A stretch of 64,000 bases of DNA from Neodontobutis hainanensis (taxonomy: Eukaryota > Chordata > Actinopteri > Gobiiformes > Odontobutidae): NCBI GenBank assembly GCA_024349245.1, contig JALDNG010000912.1, forward strand, positions 1-64,000. Reading direction: 5' to 3'. The notes under the pieces were generated by a model. That model saw nothing but the letters and a program-made list of their open reading frames with translations, had not been told where the DNA came from and searched no databases. This document shows, piece by piece, positions 52,001-63,938 of the stretch; the first letter of the stretch is position 1; every line of letters begins with the position of its first letter. The position numbers and the translations under genes are program-made.

Positions 52001-53777
52001 TAAGGAATATTTATAATAGAAAACAAAAGAAATATATTTCTACAAGCTCGATAACCCCCTGTTTATCATGTAAGAATTATAGACTGAGTTGAATAGAACT
52101 AATCTTATGGATTTTGATTTGAAGTATTTTCAGGCCAAAAATTAGTTTCAAGTTTGATGAAAAAGTTTATCGGGTCAATTCTAAACTAGGTTAACACTTG
52201 TAGAGACGTCTAATAGCAACATGCGCAGCCAACTGATTTTTAATTTTGAGGAAAATTTTTATAGAACATACAATTTAAAATGAATGTTGTCAATGAAGTT
52301 CTATTTTTAAATTTCTAATAAAGGAAATCGGAAAAAAATCAATATTCTCGTGCCGTAGACAGCAAACGTCGTAAATCAAAGGATAAATGTACTCGAACAG
52401 CTAAAATACAGGAACATAAAAATTAATAATCCATAAAATTCTTAATTTTGCCTCACAAAAATTTCCACTTTATACATTGGATTTCACATGTGCACGAATA
52501 ATTCGCGGTTGCGCATTTTGAAATATTCACAATAACTTAATCATAATTATGTGGATGTGCAAAAATTTTGAAAAAACCGTCTTAGACTTAGAAATTATTG
52601 TTAGAAGTATTTTGAAGATTTAATGTATTAAATGATCACTAATTAAACCTGGTAAAATTATATTTTTGAGTATATCAGAATGAGTAGAATCATCGTTACT
52701 CTTTCAAAGGGAGTTAAGAGGATAAATTACGTTCCAGAGGAGCTTTGTTCAATGGTACTTTTTTCCGATCATAACCCTTGTCTAGGTTGTTTAAGTGTGC
52801 GTATGAAAAGATTTGCACTCTTTTAATACTGTAATCCATTCATCTGCCATTGGGTTCTTTCTTACATCTATGAGATTATCTCATAAGTAAGCAGCGTGTA
52901 CGGTATCTTTTAACATTTTCAAGAAGTTAGATTTAGTTATTTACGATGCGGATATAAAATAAAAAATAAGATAAAGAGAAAAAACAAAAGTAAAACTTTC
53001 TGAAACTAGTTTCTCTTTCGTTAAATAATGTTAAAAGGTAATATTTTGTAGCAAGGGATTTGTTGCTTGTTCCCACTTGGAAGAAAATATTCTATATTCG
53101 CAATCTGTTATTATAAAAATTCAAAAAGAAGAGAGTAATCCTGTCATATTATAAAAATTCAGTAATAACACCGCGCAAAGCCTTTGATGTTTTAGAGTTG
53201 AATAAATAATAAAATTCTATAATATTTCTATACACAAAGTCTTCTTGAAAAACAAAGATTTTTAAGTATATGCGATTCACCTTCTCGTTGGCATTGAAAA
53301 CACGTTAAGCAATAAATTTTTAAATTTTAGTTAAATTGATATCACTCTAAGATATATGTAATTAAATCTCCCTTTTGACGAATGAGGATAGATAGGCAAT
53401 ATTTCATACTCCTCCAATGTGAGTGATTTTATGGAAAAGTTGGAAATGAATTACTCTAGTCAAAGAGTAGTAATTTTGACAGTGTTTAATTTGAAGATAA
53501 AGAGATTTTACAAATATCATCATATTTACAATTTAGGCGCAATTGCGTAAAACTCAAAATTTCATAAATGATAAAAAAAAATTATGTAACTTAACTAAAA
53601 TCATCGTTCAGCTCTTTAAAAAGATGATTCTATGATTGGTAGATTATAGATATTTTTTACTAAATCTTTTGATATTTAATATGCTATGGATCTTAGAATA
53701 ATGGTCAGTTTTTATCTTTTACGTGCACCATTAAAAATTTTAATGAATAAAGATAATTAATTGTAGACAACAATAAG
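49081..53777. other. AT-rich spacer
   Basis: No supported gene in 4.7 kb. A 48-codon ATG frame at 52680-52826 (MSRIIVTLSKGVKRINYV...) contains VPEELCSMVL, faintly like an Hsp70 segment, but nothing around it continues that similarity. A short (AT)n run lies near 50527. Confidence 0.4.
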
Positions 53778-53859
53778 GGTAGGGTGGCCGAGTGGTCTAA
53801 GGCGCCAGTTTAAGGCACTGGTCTCTTCGGAGGCGTGGGTTCGAATCCCATCCCTATCA
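53778..53859 (+). tRNA. trnL-AAG: tRNA-Leu (anticodon AAG)
   Basis: An 82-nt type II tRNA without intron. The acceptor arm GGTAGGG pairs with CCCTATC (one G-T pair) and is followed by discriminator A. The D-arm/A-box is TGGCCGAGTGG. The anticodon stem CCAGT/ACTGG encloses the loop TTAAGGC (AAG). The long variable arm TCTCTTCGGAGG is characteristic of leucine and serine tRNAs. The T-arm/B-box is GGTTCGAATCC. A T-run just downstream (from 53861) is a normal RNA polymerase III terminator. CCA is not encoded. It closely resembles animal nuclear tRNA-Leu(AAG), which reads CUN codons after A34-to-inosine editing. Confidence 0.97.
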
Positions 53860-56336
53860 TTTTTATTTTTTTATAATTTTGACATAATTATTATAATACA
53901 AATTCTATATCAATTCAACAATAAAAGCAAAAGCCACATAGAGCCATAAGACTATTTGTCGTTAAGTAAATTTTAATTCACAGTAGTTAATGATCAAAAA
54001 CACCTCTAAATTATGAATTTCTTCGATAGACTAATATATATTTTCTTAAGGTTGAATTTGTTAAATATCATTATTTATTTATAAAATCAAAGCATTAAAA
54101 CGCGTCCAGATAAATTTTTATAAAAAAAAATAGGAATGCTTAAACCTATTCTGGTTTTAAGGTTCTCAAAAATATCTCAAACTCATGAACATAAAGTGCC
54201 GCATTCCACCACTCATATTTGTGGTATTCGGAAGTTTTTTCAGATAATAGGATCCTATCATTTACATCCCTATATGACAAGTTAAATACATATCAAGAAT
54301 AGTATATACTAACAAAGCTAATCCATAATCGTTACGCTTCACATTGAGATCTCAACAGAAATTTATTACCGAATACAATTACATATGTGCTTAGTTTAAT
54401 TTCAATCTTCTTTAGAGTGAAAAAATTGCGAAATTTTCGATATTTTACCATATTCTTTTGGAAGATTAATCGAGTTTTCTTCAAACATAAAAAATTCGTA
54501 TTTATTCGACATTTCCAAATAATCGCGCATGACTGCTGTTGTTGCTCCGGTAAACATGTGGCATGTTTGGATAGTTTTTTCACGTGCAAATCTAGAAACT
54601 TCAATTATTTCAGAATATGTATCGTTGAAAACTAATTTTTATCAACTCTAAAAAACTGCACCAAATATTGTTAACCATAATACATAATTAAAACAATGCG
54701 AAGTTGAAGATTTTTTTATTATTTAACGAGAAACCTTATGTTTGATTGCTTAATTTTTGATTGAATCAATGAGATAAAATTTTTGAGTCGCATTTTAAAA
54801 ATAGAAAAAGGATCAAAAATACGGTTATTTGGAACAAACTTTAAAAATCAAAGAGAAATGTACTTGTACGAATACACATATAAGCCTTTCATCCACCGCT
54901 TGAAAACATAGCTGACAATTGAAATAGAGATTCATAATTTCTTACCTCCCGAGAATAGGCGAACATAATTGGGAATTCTAGCGTGCTGTGACAGAGTAAG
55001 AATTGCTCTCATTGGTATTTTTGAAAAAGCATATGAGATGTGGTTATTTCCGACAAAATTAATTCATCAGAGGTAAGGATACTTTAGAGGGCCCTCTAGA
55101 TGGCGCGGCTTATGCGGGTAAGAGTTTCACACAACTCTACACTTGAAAATACAAAATGTTATAAACTTTATGAGGGTGCGTCAAAGGTTCAAAGTGATGA
55201 ACGGTCAAAAGATGTAAGCCAAGCCACATTGAAGATTATTCGTACAAAAAATGAATTCAGGAGACGATGGAAATGGTTCCACTCATCCTTCCTGGATAAA
55301 ATCTTTTTAAATTTGCCGTTTCAGTCAATCTAGATAACACTAAAGATGAATATTTACAGAGTAAAATATTGTTTGAACTCGTTTATAAAAAGGAAAGTGT
55401 TTTAAAAATGGCTGCCTTTTGAGAATCATTGAAATTGTGCTTCTCGCGATTACAATGGCCTTCTATTAAGAACTTTACTGGTTATAAACATCGTATATTT
55501 CCGGAAGTGTTGATTATGCTACTTAGCTTGAGAAAATGTATTAAAAGCCTTTATGAGAATTAAAGTAACTAATAACCCATGTAACGCCAGTCTCTTGAAC
55601 TATTTTAATCATATCATAAAGATTTGCTTAAATTTTGAAAGAAAAAGGTTTTGTTCAAATATCCTTAACATGATATGAAATTTAGCTGGTTTGGAAGAGA
55701 AATCACACTACCAACTCTGCATCGTTTAAAACTACAATATATCTTAATTTATCGAATCGTGTACATCACATGAGTTAATCAAGATCGAAAAATAGATGAT
55801 TATTTATTGAAGTAAATTGATAAAAATACTGTTTGACTGAAGAAATTACAATCCAAATGACTGTCAGTGAAATGGCCTGAAATGACCGGAGACCGAATAT
55901 ATGGACTTAAATTAATGCCATGGCTAGTATAAAAAATGTACAGAATCACTTTCCACGTATAAGGCTGTGATTGTATTTGCTCTACCCCATGCATAGATAA
56001 GGTACAAAAACACAAATACAAAAATCTCGATAGCTAGAAAGCCTCTTCCTTTCCCTCGAACAAAAGAGTTAAATTTAAAATTCGACAAACTGCTTCTTAT
56101 CAAGTGGATAAAGAGATAGCAAGTAAAGGGAAAATGTCAGTTTTTGCGGGCACGGTTAAATAGTAATGATACAAAAAATTATCAGGTTAGAAGGAAGAAA
56201 AAATATTATCTACAAGTGAGTAGCTATTATCAAGAGAAAAAATATGGCGAATCCTTGACAGAGTTAACATCCAAGTTTCCTAGATTTAGATAAAATTATA
56301 CCTCTTTGAGGAGGAGAAGGAAGGTCACATCTAGTT
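53860..56336. other. AT-rich spacer
   Basis: No supported gene. Overlapping antisense frames at 54332-54635 and the frame at 55100-55333 (beginning MARLMRVRVSHNS) have no recognised similarity. The 54.9-55.3 kb stretch is somewhat GC-richer and might be repeat-derived. Confidence 0.4.
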
Positions 56337-59114
56337 TTATTTACAATAATACTTAAGCTTTTTGTTCACGTTTCCTCTCAGCGATTCCAATATGTTTCGA
56401 GAATAAATATTACAAAATTCCTCTCGTAGAATCTATCTTAACTTAATATAAAGAGACCTCGTTGAGCTTATCAACAAAACAAGGATGAGTCCAATAACTA
56501 TCGTGGACCGAGGAAAAGGGAATACCGACATCCTTGCATCTCCTGGTGGTTAATATCATATGGCTGGCATCTAAGGAATGTATAAAGTTGGCAGGAAATG
56601 CTTTCACTTGAGATTCGCGGTTTATCCTCAAGTCTAAGTCCAACAGCTGTTCATATACGGATAAATTCCCCATAGGAGCGGCCACCTTAGCTGACGACGC
56701 CTCCATGTATGGTTGAGTAATTGGTAAGCCAAAAACGGTTTCCCAACACACAGGTTCGTTGTTGTCACAGAAAACAACTGCCACCTTTTCGAGCCATTTC
56801 ATTATGTTGTGAGTCGAAGCGAGTTTTTTTCTTGTGGCCTCAAAAAGCAACTCGGAAATGGAGTTGGCAAGGTCTTTTCGTTGATTTAATTCAATCTCTG
56901 GATATTTCGAGAGAATAAATTGCAACTGTTTTTGAGCACTCTCTTTTGATATCCCATATGCAAAAGCCACAACAATAGACTTGACGATATCACGGTTTAC
57001 GAATTGAACAACTTGATCCGCGACTTTATTGTGATGCACTGCCTGCTCGAAGCATAACTTCTTCACGTCGTTAGTTATTTCTGAATACAAATCCTTCACT
57101 TCGCCCTCGTATACCATATTCACGAGAGTAGCCTCGGAAACATCTCCAGTCAGGGCGGCGTAATGTTGCAGCCCGTTGCAACAACCATCAACGTGCAGTG
57201 GAAGGCTGGTTTCGTAAGTTTCGGGCTTTGACTCATTCAAAGCCTTACAAAGTTCGACTGAAGCTGCCAACACTTGCCACGGATTCTTCGCCATCCTCCA
57301 CCACTCGTGGTATAGAGGGTTGTTAACAAACGCTTTGATGTGAGAAAAATTTTCGTCGCAGAATTTTACTCTTTGGTCGAACGACAACAAACGTGTTCCT
57401 CCAAAAAGGTTCGTTAAATGAATTTTCAACCATCTTAAACCTGATTCTCCGATAGGGTGTTTTTGACCGAACATTAGAAGGGATCTGTATAAGTCGCTTT
57501 CACACAGTGAGAAGAAACGTGGTATTGGATAAAAACGCCCCCTAAAATCAATCTGGTATGACAAATAAAACAATGTATCGTCGAAACTTTCTGAGATAGA
57601 AATAACTCGGTTTAATTTGCTCCAATTGAGCGAGTTTTCTTGGCGTTTTTCTGATTGAAATAATTCTTCCATTTCTGTTTTTTTAAAGTATTTGTGTAAT
57701 CTTCAGATGATTCATAAACCGGTCGAAATACAGATATATTTTCTTTATCCTCATCTGACTGAATTATAGTACCAAACCCGGGAATATCTTTTTTTTCACG
57801 TACGAATGCCTTTAAAACGCTGAGAATTTCGGGATTGACTCTCCATGAAATTCCACTACAGTAATCAATCGCATCTATTAACGTATTTAGAGAGCCATCT
57901 TCGATTTTATTCTTGATTGAAATATAATTATTCACGCATTTTGCACCCTTAATTAAACATCTTGTGACTCCGTCGGCGGGCATTCCCTCAAAAGAAATCC
58001 ATTTATTCGGTACGTTAAATGTTGGAAGTTGAGATGTCTTGATTTGAAAATGATACTGATTAGCATAAACATCCGGAAATCTACTCACGAAAGTTGGCAA
58101 AAAGTTCAGAACGGAAACCATCTTATTGCTCTGGAAAACAGTGCTATAACTTAGAATTTTACATCCATCAAAAATGGGGCAGCTCAACAATAACATATTC
58201 AACAGATAACTGCTCACCTTAACCATGAGGCTGTTCTGCCATACTGGAGGAGATCGCGAAACAGGCTGTGTTTGGGTATCCAATTTGCCTCGGTGATAAA
58301 TATAAGTGTTTAAGAGGCAGTATTTTTCATTCCATTCAACTGAGTATGCGTCGAAAAGAGTTTGGCTCAACTTGCATAGAAAATCTTGGACCGGTATATT
58401 CACTCTGCCATTAGAAACTGCCTCAAATACGTACGTAATTAGTATATCGACGATAGTCTTTGAAGGAACACAAGATAAGTAAATTGTGTCCAAAGTATCA
58501 CTATGATTGATAAAATCTATCAGCCTGTTTTGAAGGTCGACCCTCCAGGAATCGAAAATACTTGGTATGTTTATATCAACACTTTTAGAATTGTCATAAA
58601 GGGAATTACAAATCGAGGTAAATGGTTGGTTCACGTAGTACTTATTTTTAATATCTTTAAACTGGTTGTGAATCAAAGAAGCAAAACTCCTTTCAGATGG
58701 GTCGATTTTGGATTTAAATTGTTCAAACAAGTCTAGCTCTGCACGCAATAGCGAATTTGAGGAAATGTGGCTCGGTATCTCAGTGATCTTTTCGTAGTTA
58801 TCCAAACATGAGTGCAGCAGCAGTCTAAACACGACCCCACGTTCCAAAATATCACAATTTATGGAGTGGCGAAATGTATAATCTGAAAGTTGAGAAAATT
58901 TAATGTTAGCAGTTTTCATGTCATTTTTGAAACAAAAAAGGTCTAACTCAGATTGCAGGTTCAACGTTTGGTTGTAGGGACTAGTTGACAACAATGGCGT
59001 TTGAGAGTCATTAAGGAAAAAATTATAATAAAAATTGCTTTTGAAATATTTTTTATCCCCAGACGAACAATTGACTCGAGGCATGCTCACTTCACTGAGT
59101 TTATATTTGAACAT
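56337..59114 (-). CDS. POLRMT: Mitochondrial RNA polymerase (T7-like), one-base frame break
   Basis: This single-subunit phage-type polymerase transcribes mitochondrial DNA. Exon 1 spans 56458-59114 and exon 2 spans 56337-56432, with a 25-nt intron at 56433-56457. The conceptual protein is about 917 residues (human 1230), lacking most of the N-terminal extension. Core motifs are ISFEGMPADGVTRC, KGAKCVNNY, DFRGR (about 521), and HVDGCCNGLQHYAA with catalytic Asp (about 642). The O-helix-like DIVKSIVVAFAYGIS, NFIHSLDASHM and HDSYWTH with the second catalytic Asp (about 871) follow. Exon 2 restores the family's ...EEF...IL.L tail. Residues before about 476 and after it are in different frames, both open around 57612-57700. 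No GT-AG intron of suitable length reconciles them. A seven-base A run (57678-57684 on +) in the sequence TTA AAA AAA would restore the frame with one added base or a -1 slip. All catalytic parts are otherwise intact. Confidence 0.93.
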
Positions 59115-60871
59115 TCCAAATTTACGTAATACCTAAATTAATAACTATGGTACTATCATATTCGGAATTTCACAACTAATACTTGAATACTTTGTAAACC
59201 AGAAAACTTTAGAAATATAGTCACGCCAGTTTATCTGCGCTTGCCCGGATACCACATTCTATTTAATGGGGCAATTCACCCACCTACAATATAGTATTAT
59301 TAAGAAATCTAAATCACTCTAATTTCAAACACACCCGGCTGGCCAATTTAAGAAAAAGGAGAAAACTAACCATTTCCAAATTCTTATATTTAACTGTAAG
59401 ATAATTATTCTTGTAAAAACTGACTTGTAAAAATCATCAGAGTTGAAAATCTAAATTCTTATTTTCAATGATTAGATATATATCTCGATGAAGGTAATTT
59501 GTTCTTTGCCAATCCCCATTTTCCTCTGAACCGAAAACAATTTTTACTCTACAATCTTTAAACCTTCAGAGTAAAGTTAAACTCAACAAATAATTTATTA
59601 AGATATGAAATTTTTATGAGGCTGGCAATATATTTTTCATTTAAAATTATAAAATTTGTGACTATTATCACGTTTATGCAGGTACTGAACTTAAATTTAT
59701 TGATTTTTAGTAATTGGCATAGCTAGGAACAGAAACTCGCGTTGTACAGGAGTTAATGAGATCGAGGCTTGTGCACGCCACAAAATGCTGATTTACGACC
59801 GATACATTCATTAATCTAAAGTACGTTCTCAAAATTTGACTGTTATTATTTCAAAAGGATGTATCAACAGTTCAAAAATCTTCATGCTGATAAATTTATT
59901 TAAAAAGAAGGAAATTTTTGGAAAATAAAGCAGCTATAAAAAAGAATGAGGTTTAATTTTTTTGAACTTTTCTAGTCTAAATATATGTTTTATAATTCTC
60001 GCTAGTATAGGCATGCTCTTTTAACGTGTAAGTTTTTATCAAATAAATGGCTTTTATGAAAAAATCTTTCTGATATAGTTATCATTTTGACTAAATATTA
60101 ACTTTTTAAATATTAAAAAAATAAAATGTTCGAATTTGTACACTTTTAAGAACTCCAGTTAAATTCTTCAGCTCCGTTTTCTTTGACAACTTTTAATTTA
60201 AAAGAATTTTTTGATGTTTATTAATTTGTTAGATAATGTGAAAATTAGTTTTTTCTAAAATTATTGTCAACGTACGTTTAGGTTTCAGAAAACTGATATA
60301 AAGCGAGCTTTATGAAACAGTTAACCGTCTGAATTAATGCCGAGAAAATAAAAAAATTCAAAAGTGAAAATATTCGTGTCTCAGCAGATCGACTATCTAT
60401 ATTCTGATACTTCCTATCACAATTAAGACACCTTTTGATTAGACAAGGTACATTTCTGAAAGAAAATTCATTTATTACTTTCTTAGACGAATGAAGTATG
60501 ATTGAATGAACTCTAAAAGAAATTTCTTTGAAATTCGCAGTGTAAGGTTAACAGAAGAAATCAACAACTTCGTTCGTTTTCGTTCGATTAATTTATATAA
60601 AAGAATATATTCTCAAAAATGAAAAATTATAAATTTCAGATGTTAAGATAATTGATATTTTTATCAACTTGACTGCATCTATTAACAGATAATTGATTTA
60701 AGTTGTAGATCCCTCGTAAAAAAGTTTGATCAAATGATAACTTTACAAATTATATTTTGCACTTTTTCATAATGACAGATATAAATTTGTATGATTCATT
60801 TTCTTTAGATACGCGTAACTAATTGCATGATAATCGTATCAAATTGAATTTTCGTAATTTTTATTCGAACG

Positions 60872-60974
60872 GTGATGAATTGAACCTACCAGGGCTTCTA
60901 TCGAAGAAATTTTACGTCTAAATATGTTCTTTAGTAAAACTTCGTTTACCGGGTTTTACCGTTCAACTCATCAC
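60872..60974. repeat. 103-bp foldback (MITE-like or structured RNA)
   Basis: The ends form an inverted repeat: GTGATGAATTGAAC (60872-60885) pairs with GTTCAACTCATCAC (60961-60974), 13 of 14 positions. Inside, CGAAG...TTTTAC pairs with GTAAAA-CTTCG. The insert is GC-richer than its flanks. It could be a tiny non-autonomous transposon or a structured transcript; no target-site duplication was evident. Confidence 0.45.
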
Positions 60975-62264
60975 TCCTTTCGGCCGCCTTTTAAAGTTTA
61001 AATACTTTTAATCAAGTCTCTAAGGAACCCCACTCTTTTCTCGGCAGATTAGAGCAACAACACCTCTTCGACATTGCTTAACTGGGAAATTAGTTTAAAT
61101 CGTTCATGTAAAATGGCCGAAAACACGCTGAGCGTTAGTAGCTATAGTTAGGTGAAAATGAGAATAAACTTTGTTTAAAGAATGCTAATAACTATTAAAG
61201 TGCATAAATTATTTTCGTGTCGTGGAAAACAGCGGAATTTTATATCTATCTTTTAGATATAACCATCCAGACAGAAAAATGATTTGCGCAAGTCACATTA
61301 TGTGAATATAATAATAACGTTAAAGGTGTGTCAATGAAAAGGTTCTTTGTTTAAATCTTCGAAAGAAGCACATTTAAAATAGGGGAAAATGTATCTATGT
61401 TTTTTACTTTCAAATATTAAAAATAAATTCATAATTAACGAGTAAACTGTTTATCCATATCATTCAATAAAACTTAATGAAAAAATAGTTTTATGATTTA
61501 TAAAATTAAACGTTTTTTAAAAAATCGAAATCTGGGTCAATTTTATTTATCTTCGAAAGAAATATCAGTCGAACATTAATATTTTATGTTTGATTAATTT
61601 ATATAAAATATGAATGAAATTGAATGTTTCTTAAAACATAATAAATTTTTTTTCTTTATTAACAAGACTGAAAAAGTAGTATCAGATACTAAACTATAAT
61701 TTCATGAATGAAAGCTACTTCAGATACAACGCGAACATATTCTAACTTTATAAACAATATAATCTTTTCAAGAACGTTTATGTGTTCAAGTATGCTATTT
61801 CAGCAAAAACTTTTCATGGGAAAATGGTCGACATTTTTGAATAAGCCTTCTCAAATGTCATTAAAGAAGTTCTATATTCACGGGCTGAGACAAGTATTCT
61901 CGAGTTTTTAATAAATTAAATAATGCTCATTCAAGCTTTATTCTAAAAATTTGGCAGAAAATGAAGGTATCAAAACGAAAAACCCCGAAAAAGGAATAAT
62001 TTAATGACCATATTTGGGTTAAATATTTTTATAATAGGTTTAACAATATTGTTTTTACGTTCTTATCTGATTTTAATGAAAAATATTTATAACGTTTACA
62101 CAATTTTTAATGAAGCCATATTTCTTGTTTTATAAAAGTTCATAAGATAAGAATATTATCCATTCAATAAATATTTTTTATTCTTCAAAATTAAACGTAC
62201 TTTTGCATCATAACTTCAAATATAGGATTGTAAATATAGTCTAAAGTGATAATTATCAGCAATT

Positions 62265-62276
62265 GCGCGCGCGCGG
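62265..62276. repeat. (GC)5 tract
   Basis: Five consecutive GC dinucleotides followed by GG sit inside DNA that is otherwise about 75% A+T. Alternating GC is the classic Z-DNA-forming sequence. Confidence 0.6.
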
Positions 62277-63410
62277 AAACTTTCTGTAACAAACAATTTT
62301 TGATGCCCTTTTTAAGTAAAAAAATGAGAACTAAAATAATTTATCAAAAAACCTTTCAAAAATTAGATAATCTTTTTAAATTAACAAGTTTTATCTGCAT
62401 TGTGATGATAAATTATTAAAACACGGTTTTCAAACAATTTTTATTATTTTGGATCTTTGTTATTACTGACGACTCCCTTATTATCACATTATTGTTTTTT
62501 GAAAGTTTCTGAATTTTAGATCAAAAACCTCTCAATATAAAATTTAGGCGGTTAATTCTATGAAGAGTCAACCTCGACAGTTATTAAAATTTTTAACTTT
62601 TAAGAGTTAAATTGATTAATCATTTAAACACGATCAAACAGTTTAATATGGCTTGATAAGGTGAAACTTCTTATAATGCTAATGCTATTCTAACCTAAAA
62701 TATTATAAAACATAAGCTTCAAAACCCAAAAATTGAACAGTAAATACATTATATGGAACCTGGAATTTAATTATCCACGCAGTATGATGGGCTGCTCAAA
62801 TGGAAAAGTTAATTAAAATAGGTTTCACGAGAGACGCTACAATTTTTAAAAAGTAAAAAATTATTTAGAAAATTGTAAAAATTCTTGGGGGTCGATTGAA
62901 TGTTCAAAATGAACTATTTGTATTTCGAATATATTCATAACTAAGAGTCTAAAATCAGGCTATCTAATTTCATTTTCTTATTAATCCTCGAGAAAATGAC
63001 AAAAGCCTGAATTTTAGATAATATTATTATAATTCACGGATTAATTGATTCCTACTAAGCTACCGATATTATAATATTATTCGCATGCTCACAGCGTCAA
63101 TCATCGAAATCATAGGATCAGCTTATTCGCATTATTTTTCAAAACTAGAATCAAATCAAAAATAAATTCTTAAATGTGTTGAAGATTTCGATATTATTAA
63201 AAGTAGACTTTAAAATTGACAGTGTTTTAAGCGTATGTCGTATAACAATTTTTTTCGATGAAACAACTAAGTTTAATGATAAATTCTTTTATTAACATAA
63301 AAATTTATTGAAAAGTATCGTGTGAAACATACGAGCATTTTTACCGATATAGGAATTGATCTTTTCCGCAGCCGCATGTTTTATTGTTCTCCAAAGCTAA
63401 AACAAAAAAC

Positions 63411-63938
63411 ATGTTATTTGAAAGTTTTGGGCAGTGGTCTTACCCTACAATAACTGGAGTTTTGGCGTTATTTTTAATAATTGTCATTGTACTATTGAAT
63501 ACGATGATAGATTATCAGAAAAACAAGAAAGTTTTAAATCAAGATATTTATAAGCGTTATCAGACACCGTTTCCTCGAATCAAGCAGGACTTAACATTTG
63601 AGGAGTTGAAAAAGTATGACGGGTGCAACTCAGAAACGAACTTTCGAATTCTCACGGCTATTGATGGTGTTGTTTTTGATGTAACAGAACGATGGGACTT
63701 ATACGGGCCCGATCGTCCATATTCCCTTTTGGCCGGGAACGATTCTAGTCGTTGCTTAGTTAAATTCCAAAACGATTTAGTACCTGAAAGATATGATAGC
63801 CTTTCCGACCTCAGTGTTAAAGAAATAGAAAACCTCGAGGAGTGGAAGAGGCAATACAGGGAAACCTATCCAATTGTTGGCCGACTTCTCAAACCTGGCG
63901 AACAACGAAAATTCGACTATTCCGATTCAGAAGTCTGA
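63411..63938 (+). CDS. PGRMC1: Membrane-associated progesterone receptor component-like protein
   Basis: PGRMC proteins are single-pass membrane proteins with a cytochrome b5-like haem-binding domain. They support cytochrome P450s, sterol metabolism and haem handling at the endoplasmic reticulum and mitochondria. This 175-residue, intronless frame has a short N-terminal segment, a hydrophobic helix (about residues 14-32, GVLALFLIIVIVLL) and a Lys-rich linker. The cytochrome b5-like domain spans about 61-162: LTFEELKKYDG, ILTAIDGVVFDVT, YGPDRPYSLLAGNDSSR, YDSLSDLSVKEIENLEEW and VGRLLKPGE. The tyrosines of YGPDRPY lie where PGRMC1 binds haem iron. The acidic C-terminus YSDSEV resembles the PGRMC1 phosphorylated tail. 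ATG 63411 is chosen; the frame is open further upstream but without another in-frame ATG. PGRMC1 versus PGRMC2 cannot be decided. Confidence 0.92.
   Translation: MLFESFGQWSYPTITGVLALFLIIVIVLLNTMIDYQKNKKVLNQDIYKRYQTPFPRIKQDLTFEELKKYDGCNSETNFRILTAIDGVVFDVTERWDLYGPDRPYSLLAGNDSSRCLVKFQNDLVPERYDSLSDLSVKEIENLEEWKRQYRETYPIVGRLLKPGEQRKFDYSDSEV

Larger units (their letters stand above)
59115..63410. other. AT-rich spacer
   Basis: No confidently supported gene. The frame 61708-61911 (MKATSDTTRTYSNF..., ending LKKFYIHGLRQVFSSF) starts at ATG and could contain a 28-nt GT-AG intron, but I recognise no family. The stretch also contains the foldback at 60872-60974 and the GC tract at 62265. Confidence 0.4.

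Noticed and set aside
52680..52826. 48-codon ATG frame with VPEELCSMVL, faintly like Hsp70
   Set aside because: No other Hsp70 sequence before or after it, even allowing micro-introns.
54332..54635. Overlapping antisense frames of 82-90 codons
   Set aside because: Low-complexity AT-driven sequence without similarity on either strand.
61708..61911. 67-codon ATG frame with a possible 28-nt intron
   Set aside because: No family recognised and the intron would be longer than any confirmed here; left as a remark only.
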